A stretch of 64,000 bases of DNA from Bradyrhizobium viridifuturi (GTDB lineage: Bacteria; Pseudomonadota; Alphaproteobacteria; Rhizobiales; Xanthobacteraceae), in the NCBI RefSeq assembly GCF_001238275.1, contig NZ_LGTB01000029.1, forward strand, positions 1 through 64,000, read 5' to 3'. The translations under genes and the position numbers were made by a program. Shown here one piece after another: positions 1 through 8,697 of the stretch. Every line of letters begins with the position of its first letter. Position 1 is the first letter of the stretch. The notes beneath the pieces are model-generated. The model was not told the DNA's origin, searched no databases, and worked only from the letters and a program-made list of their open reading frames with translations.

Positions 1-66
1 GGCTCTCCAGGCACCGTGCTCTTGGAGACTCCCCCTCACCTGTATCGTATCTTCGATGCGATACGG

Positions 67-90
67 CCTCTCCCCGCAGGCGGGGCGAGG
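67..90. repeat. short GC-rich palindrome (CCTC/GAGG family)
   Basis: The inverted repeat has CCTC, one mismatch, then CCCCGC facing GCGGGG and GAGG across a 2-base loop. It lies just past the 3' end of the flavin dehydrogenase gene. Similar gene-end palindromes occur at 5055, 17751 and 32415. It could act as a transcript-end hairpin, but no U-run follows. Confidence 0.5.
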
Positions 91-104
91 TAAGCAAGGC
101 GGTA

Positions 105-1504
105 TCAGTTCCGCGCATTCTTCGCCGCTTCCCGTCCGGCGACGCGGCCGAACACGCTGCCGATGGTCATGCCGATGCCGGCGGCATAGCCCTTGCCGAG
201 CACGTTGCCGGCCATGATCTCGCCGGCGGCGAACATGTTGGCCGACGGCTTGCCGTCCTTCATCAGCATCCGCGACTGCTTGTTCACGCGGGTACCGAGA
301 TAGGTGAAGGTGATGCCGGGCCGCACCGGATAGGCGAGATAGGGCGGCGTCTCGATCCTGCGCGCCCAATGCGTCTTCGCCGGCGTGATGCCTTCGGTCC
401 GGCAGTCGTCGAGGATGGTGTGATCGAACGTGCCGGTCTGCACCGCGGCGTTGAAGTCGGTGATGGTCTTTTCCAGCGCGGCCGCGTCGAGCTCGAGCTT
501 GCCGGCGAGCTCGGCGATCGTCGCGCCCGCGATCGGCGGAAACAGCGTCGGCATGAAGCTCGTCACGACAGTCGAATCGAAGATGATGTAGGCGATCTGG
601 TCCGGTTGCGCGGCGACCAGGCGGCCCCAGATCGCGTAGCGCTTCGGCCAGATGTCCTCGCCCTCGTCGTAGAAGCGCTCGGCATGCTTGTTGACGACGA
701 TGCCGAACACCACGGAGTCATGCCGCGTGATGATGCCACCGTCGAACTTCGGCGCGCGGGCGTCGATCGCGACCGCGTGGCACTGCGTCGGATCGCCGAT
801 CTCCTGCACGCCCTTGGCCAGCAGCATCTTCAGGATCGCGCCGCGATTATAGGGCGTGCCGCGGATCAGGAAATTGTCGGCGGCCTCGCCCCAATATTCC
901 TTCAGCCATTCGATATTGGCCTCGAAGCCGCCGGCGGCCGCGACCAGCGTCGAGGCGCGCACCTCGGTCCGGCCGCCGACCGGTTGCTTCAGCTGCGCCG
1001 AGAGAAACATGCCGTGCTCGATATTCAGATCGATCACCTCGCATCGTAGAGGATATCGACGCCGAGCTCCTCGGCGGTGCGATACAGCGCGTTCAGCATC
1101 GCACGGCCGCCGCCGAGGAAGAACGAGTTGGTGCGGCCGAGGCTGAGCGTGCCGCCGAGCGAGGGCTGCCAGCGCACGCCCTGCTCGACGATCCAGTTCA
1201 ATATGTCCTTGGACTCGTGGATCATGAAGCGGGCCAGTTCCTCGTTGGTCTGGCCGCCGGTCACCAGCAGCAAATCTTTCCAGAATTCCTCCTCGGTGTA
1301 TGGACCGGTGAGAATCTCGGTCGCCGCGTCATGGGCGCAGCGCATGTTGCGGGTGTGGCGAGTGTTGCCGCCGCGGTAGAACTTCGGGGCGCCTTCCAGC
1401 ACCAGCACAGAGGCGCCGGCGCGCCGTGCGCTGATCGCAGCGCAGAGGGCAGCGTTGCCGCCGCCGATCACCAAGACGTCGAACCTGCGCGTCAGATCAA
1501 CCAT
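105..1504 (-). pseudogene. tcuA: FAD-dependent tricarballylate dehydrogenase-like protein, frameshifted
   Basis: This is a flavoprotein of the fumarate reductase/succinate dehydrogenase group, closest in character to TcuA, which oxidises tricarballylate to cis-aconitate. The N-terminal part has the dinucleotide-binding motif VIGGGNAALCAAISA. The C-terminal part ends with the FAD-contacting stretch GEIMAGNVLGKGYAAGIG. The two parts lie in different frames: near 1040 the coding strand reads GATGCGAGGTG, and one extra G (GCGGAG) joins them into about 466 residues, the normal family length. The start ATG at 1504 has a weak AAGAG ribosome site. It follows the MFS transporter by about 80 bases in one minus-strand unit with a LysR gene, as in tcu loci. 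No tcuB electron-transfer gene is visible; it could lie left of the window. Other FAD-dependent dicarboxylate or steroid oxidases are possible. Confidence 0.75.
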
Positions 1505-1583
1505 GCGCTCTTGTTATCGTTGTTGGCATGGAAAGCAACATGCCGGGGCAGGCGATCGGCCTGCCCCAATTGCATGCTGAAGA

Positions 1584-2906
1584 TCAGGCCGCCACCGTCT
1601 CGCGCTGCTCGACGGTCCGGCCGCCCCGATAGACGATCAGGGCCGCGATGATGCCGAGCGCCGCGCCGAACATCAGCCAATAGGCCGGAGACGCCTTGTC
1701 GCCCGTACGTGCGATCAGCGATGTCGCCGCGAAGGGGGTGAAGGTGCCGAACAAGCCCGCTGCCAGCGCGAACGCTATCGAGAAGCAGGTGGTGCGGACG
1801 TGCGCGGGCACGATCTCGACCAAACATCCCAGCATCGTGCCGCTGTAGACGCCGAAGTAGAACGACAGCATCATCTGGACCGCCAGCAGCTTTCCGAGCG
1901 TGGGCTCGTGCGAGAGCCAGGACAGCGCCGGGTAGGCGGTCACGAACGACAGGCACGCGATCGCGATCAGCACCGGCTTGCGGCCGATCCGATCCGAGAG
2001 GGCCCCTCCGACCGGATTCCAGATGAAATTCGTCACCGCGACGAGCAGGGTTACGAGCAGGGTTCCGGTCGCCGAGAGATGGAGCTCCTTGCCGAAGCCG
2101 GGCGCGTACACCGTGATGAAATAGAAGGTCGTGGTGGTCAGGACCGCGATCATCATGCCGAGGATGACGATGCGCCAGTTCGCGAGGGCCGAGGCGAACA
2201 CTTCGCTCGCGGTCGGATGTTTCTTCATGGCCAGAAAGACCGGAGTTTCCTCGAGCGACCGCCGCAGCATGAAGATGACGGGAATGATCAAACATCCGAC
2301 AAAGAACGGGATACGCCATTTGGCGATGCCGCCCATGGCATCCAGGAACGTGTCGCCCGGAATCGCTTCTCTCAATATGAAGCCGAGGATCGCTGCGACG
2401 AAGATCGCCACCTGCTGGCTGGACGATTGGAACGACGTGTAGAAGCCGCGATTGCCCGGCGTCGCGATCTCGGACAGATAGACGGACACGCCGCCGAGTT
2501 CGACGCCGGCCGAGAAGCCCTGGATCAGGCGGCCAACCAGGACGATGATCGGGGCGGCAATGCCAATCGCGGCATAGCCTGGACAGAACGCGATCACGAC
2601 CGTGCCGAGCGCCATCAATGCGAGCGTCACGATCAGGCCCTGGCGGCGGCCGATGCGGTCGATGTAGGAGCCGAGCACGATGGCGCCGACGGGGCGCATC
2701 AGCGCGCCGAGCCAGAACACGCCATAGGCATTGAGCAGTGCCGCGGTCTCGTTCTGGGCGGGAAAGAACGCCTTAGCGATGTCCTGCGCATAGAAGCCGA
2801 ACAGGAAGAAGTCGAACTGTTCGAGGAAATTGCCGCTGGTCGCGCGCAGGATGGCGCCGAGGCGCGATTTGACTTGCGGGACTTGCGATGAACTCGACTG
2901 CGACAT
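1584..2906 (-). CDS. MFS tricarboxylate/H+ symporter (citrate/tricarballylate type)
   Basis: This 440-residue inner-membrane transporter of the major facilitator superfamily belongs to the metabolite:H+ symporter branch that includes CitA and TcuC. Visible features are about 12 hydrophobic segments, the loop 2-3 motif as DRIGRRQG and its second-half copy as SDRIGRKP, plus the charged opening FLEQFDFFLFGFYA typical of this branch. The ATG at 2906 is preferred because AGGAAAGG lies seven bases upstream; a TTG eight codons earlier is open but lacks a ribosome site. It sits between the LysR gene and the flavin dehydrogenase on the same strand, so it probably imports that enzyme's substrate. The exact tricarboxylate is inferred. 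Confidence 0.85.
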   Translation of the reverse strand: MSQSSSSQVPQVKSRLGAILRATSGNFLEQFDFFLFGFYAQDIAKAFFPAQNETAALLNAYGVFWLGALMRPVGAIVLGSYIDRIGRRQGLIVTLALMALGTVVIAFCPGYAAIGIAAPIIVLVGRLIQGFSAGVELGGVSVYLSEIATPGNRGFYTSFQSSSQQVAIFVAAILGFILREAIPGDTFLDAMGGIAKWRIPFFVGCLIIPVIFMLRRSLEETPVFLAMKKHPTASEVFASALANWRIVILGMMIAVLTTTTFYFITVYAPGFGKELHLSATGTLLVTLLVAVTNFIWNPVGGALSDRIGRKPVLIAIACLSFVTAYPALSWLSHEPTLGKLLAVQMMLSFYFGVYSGTMLGCLVEIVPAHVRTTCFSIAFALAAGLFGTFTPFAATSLIARTGDKASPAYWLMFGAALGIIAALIVYRGGRTVEQRETVAA

Positions 2907-3068
2907 AACGCCCTTTCCTCCCCGTGGCAAAACGGCCGGCGCAAATTGTCTCGCCGGCCAAGGCAGTTGACTGCCGTATGCGGCAATTTGGCACGCCCGT
3001 CCGGCGTGACCAACCCGAAATCGCGCCGCCGCTATCGGAAAAAAGCCGTAGAGACTGCGTGCGCCGCA

Positions 3069-3968
3069 TCAGGCCGCGGTATGCGCCGTGGCGCCGAGCC
3101 AGGAGCGGAATGCCGACAGCTTCGGTGAATCGGCGCGGCCCTGCGGTGTGACCAGGTAGAACCCGGCGTCCGCCGGCAGTGCGATCTTGAAGGGAACCAC
3201 GAGACGGCCCTTGGCGATGTCGTCCTGCACATAGGAGGTGCGGCCCATCGCGATGCCGATGCCGTCGATCGCGGCCTGGATCGTCACGAACAGCAGGTCG
3301 AAGGTCACCCCCGGCTGCTTGGAGATGTCGGTCGCAAGGCCCGCCGCAGTCAGCCACAGCCGCCAGTCGTCGCTGTTGGCGTTACTGGTGTGCAGCAGCA
3401 CGTGATCCCTGAGGTCTTCGGGGCATTTCAGCGGTCTGGTTCCCTGCAGTAGCGATGGGCTGCACACCGGAAACAGCTCATCCGCCATTAGCCAGTCGGC
3501 GCGCAGGCCCGCCCATTGGCCGCGGCCATAGCGGATCGCAGCGTCCACCTTGTCGCGCTGGAAGTCGACCAGGCTGGTCGAGGTGGTGATGCGGACGTCG
3601 ATGCCGGAATGCGCCTCCTGGAAGGCGGACAACCGCGGCAGCAGCCACTTGGCCGCGAGGGATGCCAGCGTCGAGACGGTGAGCACGTGATCGTCGTCGC
3701 GGCGCAGCAGGCGGTCGGTCGCGAGCCTGAGGTCATTGAAGGCGGCGCGGATACCGGGGAGGTATTCGGCAGCCTCCGGCGTCAGGCTCAGCGAGCGGTT
3801 CTGGCGGATGAACAGGCGGACGCCGAGCTCTTCCTCGAGCCGCCGGATCTGATGGCTGATCGCGGTCTGCGTCACATTCAGCTCGGAGGCCGCCAGCGTG
3901 AAGCTCATGTGCCGTGCGGCGGCCTCGAATGCCCTGAGGCCGTTCAGCGAAGGCAGGCGGCTGGTCAT
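3069..3968 (-). CDS. LysR-family regulator, GcvA-like
   Basis: This is a 299-residue LysR-type regulator. Residues 5-65 form the winged helix-turn-helix, with FEAAARHMSFTLAASELNVT and AISHQIRRLEEELGVRLF. The rest is the periplasmic-binding-protein-like effector domain, ending with the GcvA-type pattern GAT-FYLVTP-FR-WL. The ATG at 3968 is favoured over an upstream GTG at 3977, which is only two bases from the GGAG motif. A LysR-type box lies 20 bases upstream (3988-4006), which suggests autoregulation. It is first in the minus-strand unit with the symporter and the tricarballylate-type dehydrogenase and probably controls them. The effector is unknown. Confidence 0.88.
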   Translation of the reverse strand: MTSRLPSLNGLRAFEAAARHMSFTLAASELNVTQTAISHQIRRLEEELGVRLFIRQNRSLSLTPEAAEYLPGIRAAFNDLRLATDRLLRRDDDHVLTVSTLASLAAKWLLPRLSAFQEAHSGIDVRITTSTSLVDFQRDKVDAAIRYGRGQWAGLRADWLMADELFPVCSPSLLQGTRPLKCPEDLRDHVLLHTSNANSDDWRLWLTAAGLATDISKQPGVTFDLLFVTIQAAIDGIGIAMGRTSYVQDDIAKGRLVVPFKIALPADAGFYLVTPQGRADSPKLSAFRSWLGATAHTAA

Positions 3969-3987
3969 CTCTGGCACGTCTCCAAAT

Positions 3988-4006
3988 GCATGACTTTAAT
4001 TCATGC
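3988..4006. promoter_or_regulatory. LysR-type operator (T-N11-A box)
   Basis: A perfect inverted repeat, GCATGA and TCATGC separated by seven bases, fits the T-N11-A form of LysR boxes. It lies 20 bases before the LysR start, in the interval shared with the divergent DUF1127 gene. Binding by the adjacent LysR protein is inferred. Confidence 0.5.
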
Positions 4007-4086
4007 GAAGCGGTACAAAGTGTCGTTTGTGAACGGGCCGAATAGCTCCGATATTACCGCCAACAGGTTACCGATAGGAGCCGCAA

Positions 4087-4290
4087 ATGTCCATTTTCAC
4101 CCATGAATCGATGACAAATCATCATATGCCGGGCCTTTTGCATCAGGTCGGCGAGACCCTTCACGTCTGGTGGGAGCGCTATGAGCGCCGCCGCGAGCTG
4201 TCGCAGTGGACCGAGCGCGACCTGCACGACATCGGCATGTCCCGCAGCGACATCGTATTCGAGACCGAGAAGCCGTTCTGGCGGGCCTGA
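4087..4290 (+). CDS. DUF1127 small protein (YjiS-like)
   Basis: This 67-residue protein has the DUF1127 signature in its C-terminal half: an arginine-rich helix YERRRELSQW, then DLHDIGMSRSDI and the terminal E-KPFW. Family members are small basic proteins; some rhizobial ones affect RNA turnover and phosphate or stress responses. AGGAG lies eight bases before the ATG. It is divergent from the LysR gene and 66 bases upstream of the GNAT gene in the same direction. Its role here is unknown. Confidence 0.85.
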   Translation: MSIFTHESMTNHHMPGLLHQVGETLHVWWERYERRRELSQWTERDLHDIGMSRSDIVFETEKPFWRA

Positions 4291-4356
4291 GGAGGACGCC
4301 TTTGCCGGCGCCGCCTCTATGAGGGGCGCCGGCCAATTTTCACCGAGGAGCGTGTC

Positions 4357-4980
4357 ATGACTGCGCTGCATCTCGACGATCTCAAGCAATATTCTGACGT
4401 GCTGCGCGCCAAGAACGGCAGCGAGATCAAGGTGCGCTTCGTCGAGCCGCGCGACCGCGAGGAGCTGCAGAGCTACATCCGCTCGCTCTCCGCGGGGTCC
4501 CGTTACAACCGCTTCCTGGGTGCGTTGAACGAGCTGCCGAAGACGGAGCTCGAGCGTTTCGTTCACGTCGGCGAGGCTGACCGGTTCACGGTGGTCGCGA
4601 CGATGCTGGTCGATGGTTTCGAGACCATCGTCGGCGAAGCCCGCTACGCCTTCCATGCCGATACGTCGAGCGTCGAGTTCGGCCTGTCGATCGATGACCG
4701 GTGGCAGGGCCACGGCATTGGCAAGGCGCTGCTCAAGAATCTCGAATGCCGCGCGGCGTCCTTTGGAGCCGAGCGCATTTTCGGCGACACGTTGCGGTCC
4801 AACGCGACGATGATCGGCCTCGCCCGCAAATCGGATTACGCCTTCACTGCTAGCCCCGGCGACTGGAAGCTGGTGCGCTTCTCGAAAGAGATCCACGTTG
4901 AACCGCAAGACATTCCCTGTGCCAGCTGGCGGCTTGCCGCCACTTCCCGCTTGGCCGCGATGTCCTCGCTTGCGGTTTGA
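4357..4980 (+). CDS. GNAT-family N-acetyltransferase
   Basis: This 207-residue acetyltransferase of the GNAT superfamily transfers the acetyl group of acetyl-CoA to an unknown amine. The acetyl-CoA loop is visible as DDRWQGHGIGKALL (about residues 112-125), preceded by the beta4 strand VEFGLSI. The N-terminal part has the pattern KVRFVEPRDREELQSYIRSLS, shared with GNAT domains fused to larger acyl-CoA synthetase proteins. The C-terminal 25 residues are alanine- and serine-rich and probably disordered. It follows the DUF1127 gene and is closed by a strong terminator, so the two may share a transcript. Confidence 0.85.
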   Translation: MTALHLDDLKQYSDVLRAKNGSEIKVRFVEPRDREELQSYIRSLSAGSRYNRFLGALNELPKTELERFVHVGEADRFTVVATMLVDGFETIVGEARYAFHADTSSVEFGLSIDDRWQGHGIGKALLKNLECRAASFGAERIFGDTLRSNATMIGLARKSDYAFTASPGDWKLVRFSKEIHVEPQDIPCASWRLAATSRLAAMSSLAV

Positions 4981-4987
4981 CTGACTA

Positions 4988-5026
4988 GGCCCGGTTCTGG
5001 CCCCTCCAGAACCGGGCCCTTTTCTT
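4988..5026 (+). terminator. rho-independent terminator
   Basis: A perfect 13-bp stem (GGCCCGGTTCTGG with CCAGAACCGGGCC) around a 5-base loop is followed by CTTTTCTTTTT. It starts eight bases after the acetyltransferase stop and is the clearest terminator in the window. Confidence 0.93.
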
Positions 5027-5054
5027 TTTGAATGCTGTTACGGCTTGCTTCGCT

Positions 5055-5083
5055 GTCGCCTCTCCCACAAGGGGAGCGGTGAC
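5055..5083. repeat. short CTCCC/GGGAG palindrome
   Basis: An imperfect inverted repeat with CTCCC facing GGGAG across a short loop and outer GTC/GAC ends. It lies just past the 3' end of the minus-strand hydratase gene, the same position as the related copies at 67, 17751 and 32415. Confidence 0.4.
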
Positions 5084-5101
5084 TTCAAAGGCGCTACGCG
5101 G

Positions 5102-5932
5102 CTAGCTCCCCCGGAACACCGGCTTGCGCTTCTCGATGAAGGCCTGCACCGCCTCCTTGTGATCTGATGTCGTGGTCAGGCGGATCAACCGCTCGGCCTC
5201 GTGGTCGCGTGCGGTGGCGAAGTCGAACTGCAGTGCTTCGTCGAGATTGTCCTTCATGTAGCGCAGCGCCAAGGTCGGGCCTTCGGCGATCGACTTTGCC
5301 AGCGCAAACGCCTCGTCGTGCAATGCCTCGTCCGGCACCACGCGGTTGACGAGGCCGATTTGCTCACACCTTGCCGCATCGACCTTCTCGGAGGTGAACA
5401 TCAGCTCGCGGGCGCGCGAGGTCCCGACCAGGCGCGTCAACAGCCAGGCCATGCCGTAGTCGCCGCTCAGCGCCACGCGCAGGTAACCAGTCGAGATGAA
5501 GGCGGATTGCGCCGCGATCCGGATGTCGCAGGCCATCGCGATCGCAAGGCCAGCGCCGACCGCGGGGCCGGGCAGTGCGGCGATGGTCGGCTTGCGCACC
5601 GAGGCGAGCGCGCCGGTGAGCAGGCGCTGGCGCTCCTGCAAATCCGCGACCTTGTCCTCATAGGACATTTCGAGCTTCTTCGGGTCGCGATTGGCGCCCA
5701 TGCCCTTGACGTTGCCGCCGGCGCAGAACGCCTTGCCGGCACCGGTGACCAGCAGCACGCCGACCTCGGGATTCTCGCCGCAGGTTCGGATCATCGTGCG
5801 CAACGCCGGCGTCAGCGTGTCCGACAGCGAATTGCGGGCATCCGGGCGGTTCAGCGTGATGATGGCGACGCGGTCGCGGATCACGCAGAGCAGTTCGTCG
5901 GTGCCGGTTTCGATCTTGATTTCAGCGGTCAT
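5102..5932 (-). CDS. enoyl-CoA hydratase/isomerase family protein
   Basis: This 276-residue crotonase-fold enzyme acts on acyl-CoA thioesters, probably hydrating a 2-enoyl-CoA. Visible features are the family entry RVAIITLNRPDARNSLS, the first oxyanion-hole segment GAGKAFCAGGNVKGM, and the second, PTIAALPGPAVGAGLAIAMACD. The C-terminal FIEKRKPVFRG is the usual ending. The ATG at 5932 is chosen from homologue-like length; further upstream the frame enters a repeat. It is followed in the same direction by an SDR gene, with divergent acyl-CoA dehydrogenase and alcohol dehydrogenase genes, a fatty-acyl or branched-acyl-CoA setting. The exact substrate cannot be read. Confidence 0.88.
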   Translation of the reverse strand: MTAEIKIETGTDELLCVIRDRVAIITLNRPDARNSLSDTLTPALRTMIRTCGENPEVGVLLVTGAGKAFCAGGNVKGMGANRDPKKLEMSYEDKVADLQERQRLLTGALASVRKPTIAALPGPAVGAGLAIAMACDIRIAAQSAFISTGYLRVALSGDYGMAWLLTRLVGTSRARELMFTSEKVDAARCEQIGLVNRVVPDEALHDEAFALAKSIAEGPTLALRYMKDNLDEALQFDFATARDHEAERLIRLTTTSDHKEAVQAFIEKRKPVFRGS

Positions 5933-5953
5933 GTTTCCTTCCCCTGTTTCCTT

Positions 5954-6036
5954 CGTCATTGCGAGGCGCGAAGCGCCGAAGCAATCCACTTCACCGCTTG
6001 TGGTGGATGGATTGCTTCGCTCCGCTCGCAATGACG
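5954..6036. repeat. interspersed palindromic repeat, family A
   Basis: The outer arms CGTCATTGCGAG and CTCGCAATGACG are perfect complements. Inner arms GAAGCAATCCA and TGGATTGCTTC also pair, giving a long hairpin of about 83 bases. A second copy is at 10328-10479. This is a mobile-looking REP-type intergenic element common in Bradyrhizobium and relatives. Confidence 0.8.
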
Positions 6037-6090
6037 AGTGCGGCGGATGGTGCCCCTGAACGTTACGCCGCTTGCATGATCTCCGTCATC

Positions 6091-6792
6091 TCAAAACTTC
6101 TCAACCCAGGGCCGCAATTCCAGCTCCCAGGTCCAGGCGCTGCGCGGCTGTTGCAGCACGTTCCAGTAGCTCAGCGCGATCGCGTCGGGATCGAGCATCG
6201 AGTCCGGCTTGTCGGCGGGCTCGGTGCGGGCGGCGCTGCGGATGCCGCCGTCAATCACGAAATGCGCGACATGGATGCCCTGCGGCGACAATTCGCGCGC
6301 CATGCTCTGCGCCAACCCGCGCAATGCGAACTTGCCCATCGCGAACGGCGCCGATTGCGCGTAGCCCTTCACGCTGGCGGAGGCGCCGGTGAGCAGGATC
6401 GCGCCTTTCTTGTTAGGCAGCATGCGCTTCGCCGCCTCTTGCGCCACCAGGAAGCCGCCGAACGCCGAGACCGCGATCGCCTGCTCGACCTCCGAAGGCA
6501 CCAGTTCAACGAACGGCCCGCGCGAGCGGCCGGAGGCGTTGTAGACCACGATATCGGGTGTTCCGATCTCGCGCTCGACCAGACCAAACAGACGCTCGAC
6601 ATCCTCGGCCTTGGAGGTATCGCAGGCATAGGCCTTCGCACCGGTTTCGGTGCAGAGCGCGCCGAGCTTCTCGATGCTGCGGGCGCCCAGCGCCACGCGA
6701 ATTCCCTCCCGCGAAAATAGCCGCGTCAGCGAGGCGCTGAGGCCCGCGCCGGCGCCGACGATCAGGGCGATCTTGTACTTTGGAATATCCAT
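6091..6792 (-). CDS. SDR-family protein with Phe in place of the catalytic Tyr
   Basis: This 233-residue short-chain dehydrogenase-type Rossmann protein has its cofactor motif relaxed to VGAGAGLSAS, followed by the NAG-equivalent YNASG. The active-site segment reads FAMGK where classical SDRs have YxxxK, so the catalytic tyrosine is phenylalanine while the lysine is kept. This matches the SDR_c10-type subgroup, whose members are described as lacking the usual tyrosine. The ATG at 6792 has AAAGGAAAG upstream. Its start is 35 bases from the divergent acyl-CoA dehydrogenase, so the promoters must overlap. Activity is uncertain; it may be a non-classical reductase or a binding protein. Confidence 0.8.
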   Translation of the reverse strand: MDIPKYKIALIVGAGAGLSASLTRLFSREGIRVALGARSIEKLGALCTETGAKAYACDTSKAEDVERLFGLVEREIGTPDIVVYNASGRSRGPFVELVPSEVEQAIAVSAFGGFLVAQEAAKRMLPNKKGAILLTGASASVKGYAQSAPFAMGKFALRGLAQSMARELSPQGIHVAHFVIDGGIRSAARTEPADKPDSMLDPDAIALSYWNVLQQPRSAWTWELELRPWVEKF

Positions 6793-6827
6793 TGGGCTTT
6801 CCTTTGCTCGGCCGGAGGAGGATAGTC

Positions 6828-8645
6828 GTGCCCAAACAAATGAGCACCGCAGCCGGGAATTCAATGCAGCCGCACAAGCAGGATCCGAAAACGTCGTCCG
6901 CCAGTCAGCCGGGCCTGCTGGCGCCCGATACGACGGGAATGAATTTCTACCGGGCCGATCCCGCGCTGACTGATCTTCTCAAGCTGCATCTGCCCGAGGC
7001 GTTGTTCCGCCACATCGAGCCGCATCTCGACCGGCTCGGCGGCCTGGCCGGCGGCTATCTCGACGAATGCGCGCGGCTTGCCGACCGGCACACGCCGGTG
7101 CTGCACCAGCGCGACAAGTTCGGCCGCGACGTGCAAACAATCGAATATCATCCGGCCTATCGCGAGATCGAGAACGCCGCGTTCGGCGAGTTCGGTATTC
7201 ATGCGTTGTCGATCCGCAAGGGCATCATGGGCTGGCCCGACAAATATCCAGTCGTCGCCAAGCACGCCTTCACCTTCCTGTTCAACCAGACCGAATTCGG
7301 CATGGGTTGCCCGATCAACGTCACTGACGGCTGCGCCAAGCTGCTCAATAATTTCGGCAGCGAGGCGTTGAAGGCGAAATATCTCGACGGCCTGACCCAG
7401 ACCGACATGAGCAAGCTGACCCAGGGCGGCCAGTTCATGACCGAGAAGGAGGGTGGATCCGACGTCGGCACGCTGACCACGCGCGCGGTGCAGGACGGCG
7501 ACCACTGGCGGCTCTACGGCGAGAAATGGTTCTGCTCGAACGCCGACGCGAAGGTGGTGATGCTGCTGGCGCGGCCGGAAGGTGCGGGGCCGGGCACGAA
7601 AGGCGTCGGCCTGTTCCTGATGCCGCGCTTCCTCGATGACGGCTCGCAGAACCACTACCGGATCGTGCGACTGAAGGACAAGCTCGGCACCCGCTCGATG
7701 GCGTCGGGCGAGATCAAGTTCGATGGCGCGATCGCCTACGCGGTCGGCAAGCTCGACCGCGGCTTCGTGCAGATGGCCGAGATGGTCAACTCGTCGCGAC
7801 TGTCCAACGGCGTGAAATCGACCGCGCTGATGCGTCGCGCCTGGCACGACGCCGTCACGGTGGCGCGGGGCCGCGTAGTGTTCGGTCAGCGCATCATCGA
7901 TCTGCCGCTGGCGCGGCGTCAGCTGATGAAGATCATGCTGCCGACGGAGCAGGCGCTGTCGATGAGCTTTCTGACCGCCGACGCGCTCGACCGCGCCGAA
8001 GCCGGTAGCCAGGACGCGGCGGCGCTGCTCCGCATCCTGACCCCGACGTTGAAATTCCGCGCCACCCGCGATGCCCGCAAGGTCTGCGGCGACGCCATGG
8101 AGATGCGTGGCGGCATCGGCTACATCGAGGAATTCGTCACGCCGCGGCTGCTGCGCGATGCCCATCTCGGTTCGATCTGGGAGGGCACCGGCAACATCGT
8201 CGCGATCGATGCGTTGAAGCGCGCGATCGGACGTCATGGCGCCGACAATGCGCTCGCCGCCGATCTGCATGCGCGGCTCGATGACAGCGCCAACGTGCCG
8301 CAGGCCTGGCGCAACCGGCTGCGTGAGCTCAGCGACCGCGCGATCGGGTTTGCACGCGAGGTCGCGGGCCGCATCGACAATGAGGGCGACGCGCGGCGAG
8401 CGACAAGTCTGCTCTATCATGTCGCAAGCGCGGTGGCGCTGGCATGGGAAGGCGGACGCATCCATGAGATGCGCGGCGACGCGCGCCGGTTGTTGCTGTC
8501 GCGGATGGTGGTCGATCACCGCGTGATGCCGGGCGATCCGTTCCGGCTTGCGGAAAATACCGTTCAGCGCAGGATGACCGAGCACCTGCTCGGCGATCGC
8601 GCGATCGGCATGGCCGAGGTTGGCGAATTGCTCGTCGCAGCGTAG
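6828..8645 (+). CDS. acyl-CoA dehydrogenase, large AidB-like type
   Basis: This protein of about 605 residues is an FAD acyl-CoA dehydrogenase of the larger, AidB-like architecture. The N-terminal helical domain is followed by the FAD/substrate segment GGQFMTEKEGGSDVGTL and the C-terminal helical domain with MRGGIGYIEE and IWEGTGNIVAIDAL. The EGT triplet holds the glutamate used as catalytic base in this superfamily. About 120 extra C-terminal residues are helical. GTG at 6828 is preferred as start because GGAGGAGG lies six bases upstream; an ATG at 6840 would be too far. It is followed by a zinc alcohol dehydrogenase. The substrate is unknown. Confidence 0.85.
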   Translation: MPKQMSTAAGNSMQPHKQDPKTSSASQPGLLAPDTTGMNFYRADPALTDLLKLHLPEALFRHIEPHLDRLGGLAGGYLDECARLADRHTPVLHQRDKFGRDVQTIEYHPAYREIENAAFGEFGIHALSIRKGIMGWPDKYPVVAKHAFTFLFNQTEFGMGCPINVTDGCAKLLNNFGSEALKAKYLDGLTQTDMSKLTQGGQFMTEKEGGSDVGTLTTRAVQDGDHWRLYGEKWFCSNADAKVVMLLARPEGAGPGTKGVGLFLMPRFLDDGSQNHYRIVRLKDKLGTRSMASGEIKFDGAIAYAVGKLDRGFVQMAEMVNSSRLSNGVKSTALMRRAWHDAVTVARGRVVFGQRIIDLPLARRQLMKIMLPTEQALSMSFLTADALDRAEAGSQDAAALLRILTPTLKFRATRDARKVCGDAMEMRGGIGYIEEFVTPRLLRDAHLGSIWEGTGNIVAIDALKRAIGRHGADNALAADLHARLDDSANVPQAWRNRLRELSDRAIGFAREVAGRIDNEGDARRATSLLYHVASAVALAWEGGRIHEMRGDARRLLLSRMVVDHRVMPGDPFRLAENTVQRRMTEHLLGDRAIGMAEVGELLVAA

Positions 8646-8697
8646 GCTGCGCACGAGCGCACTTTTCAAACAATCAAAAACGTCAAGGGAGACCCCG

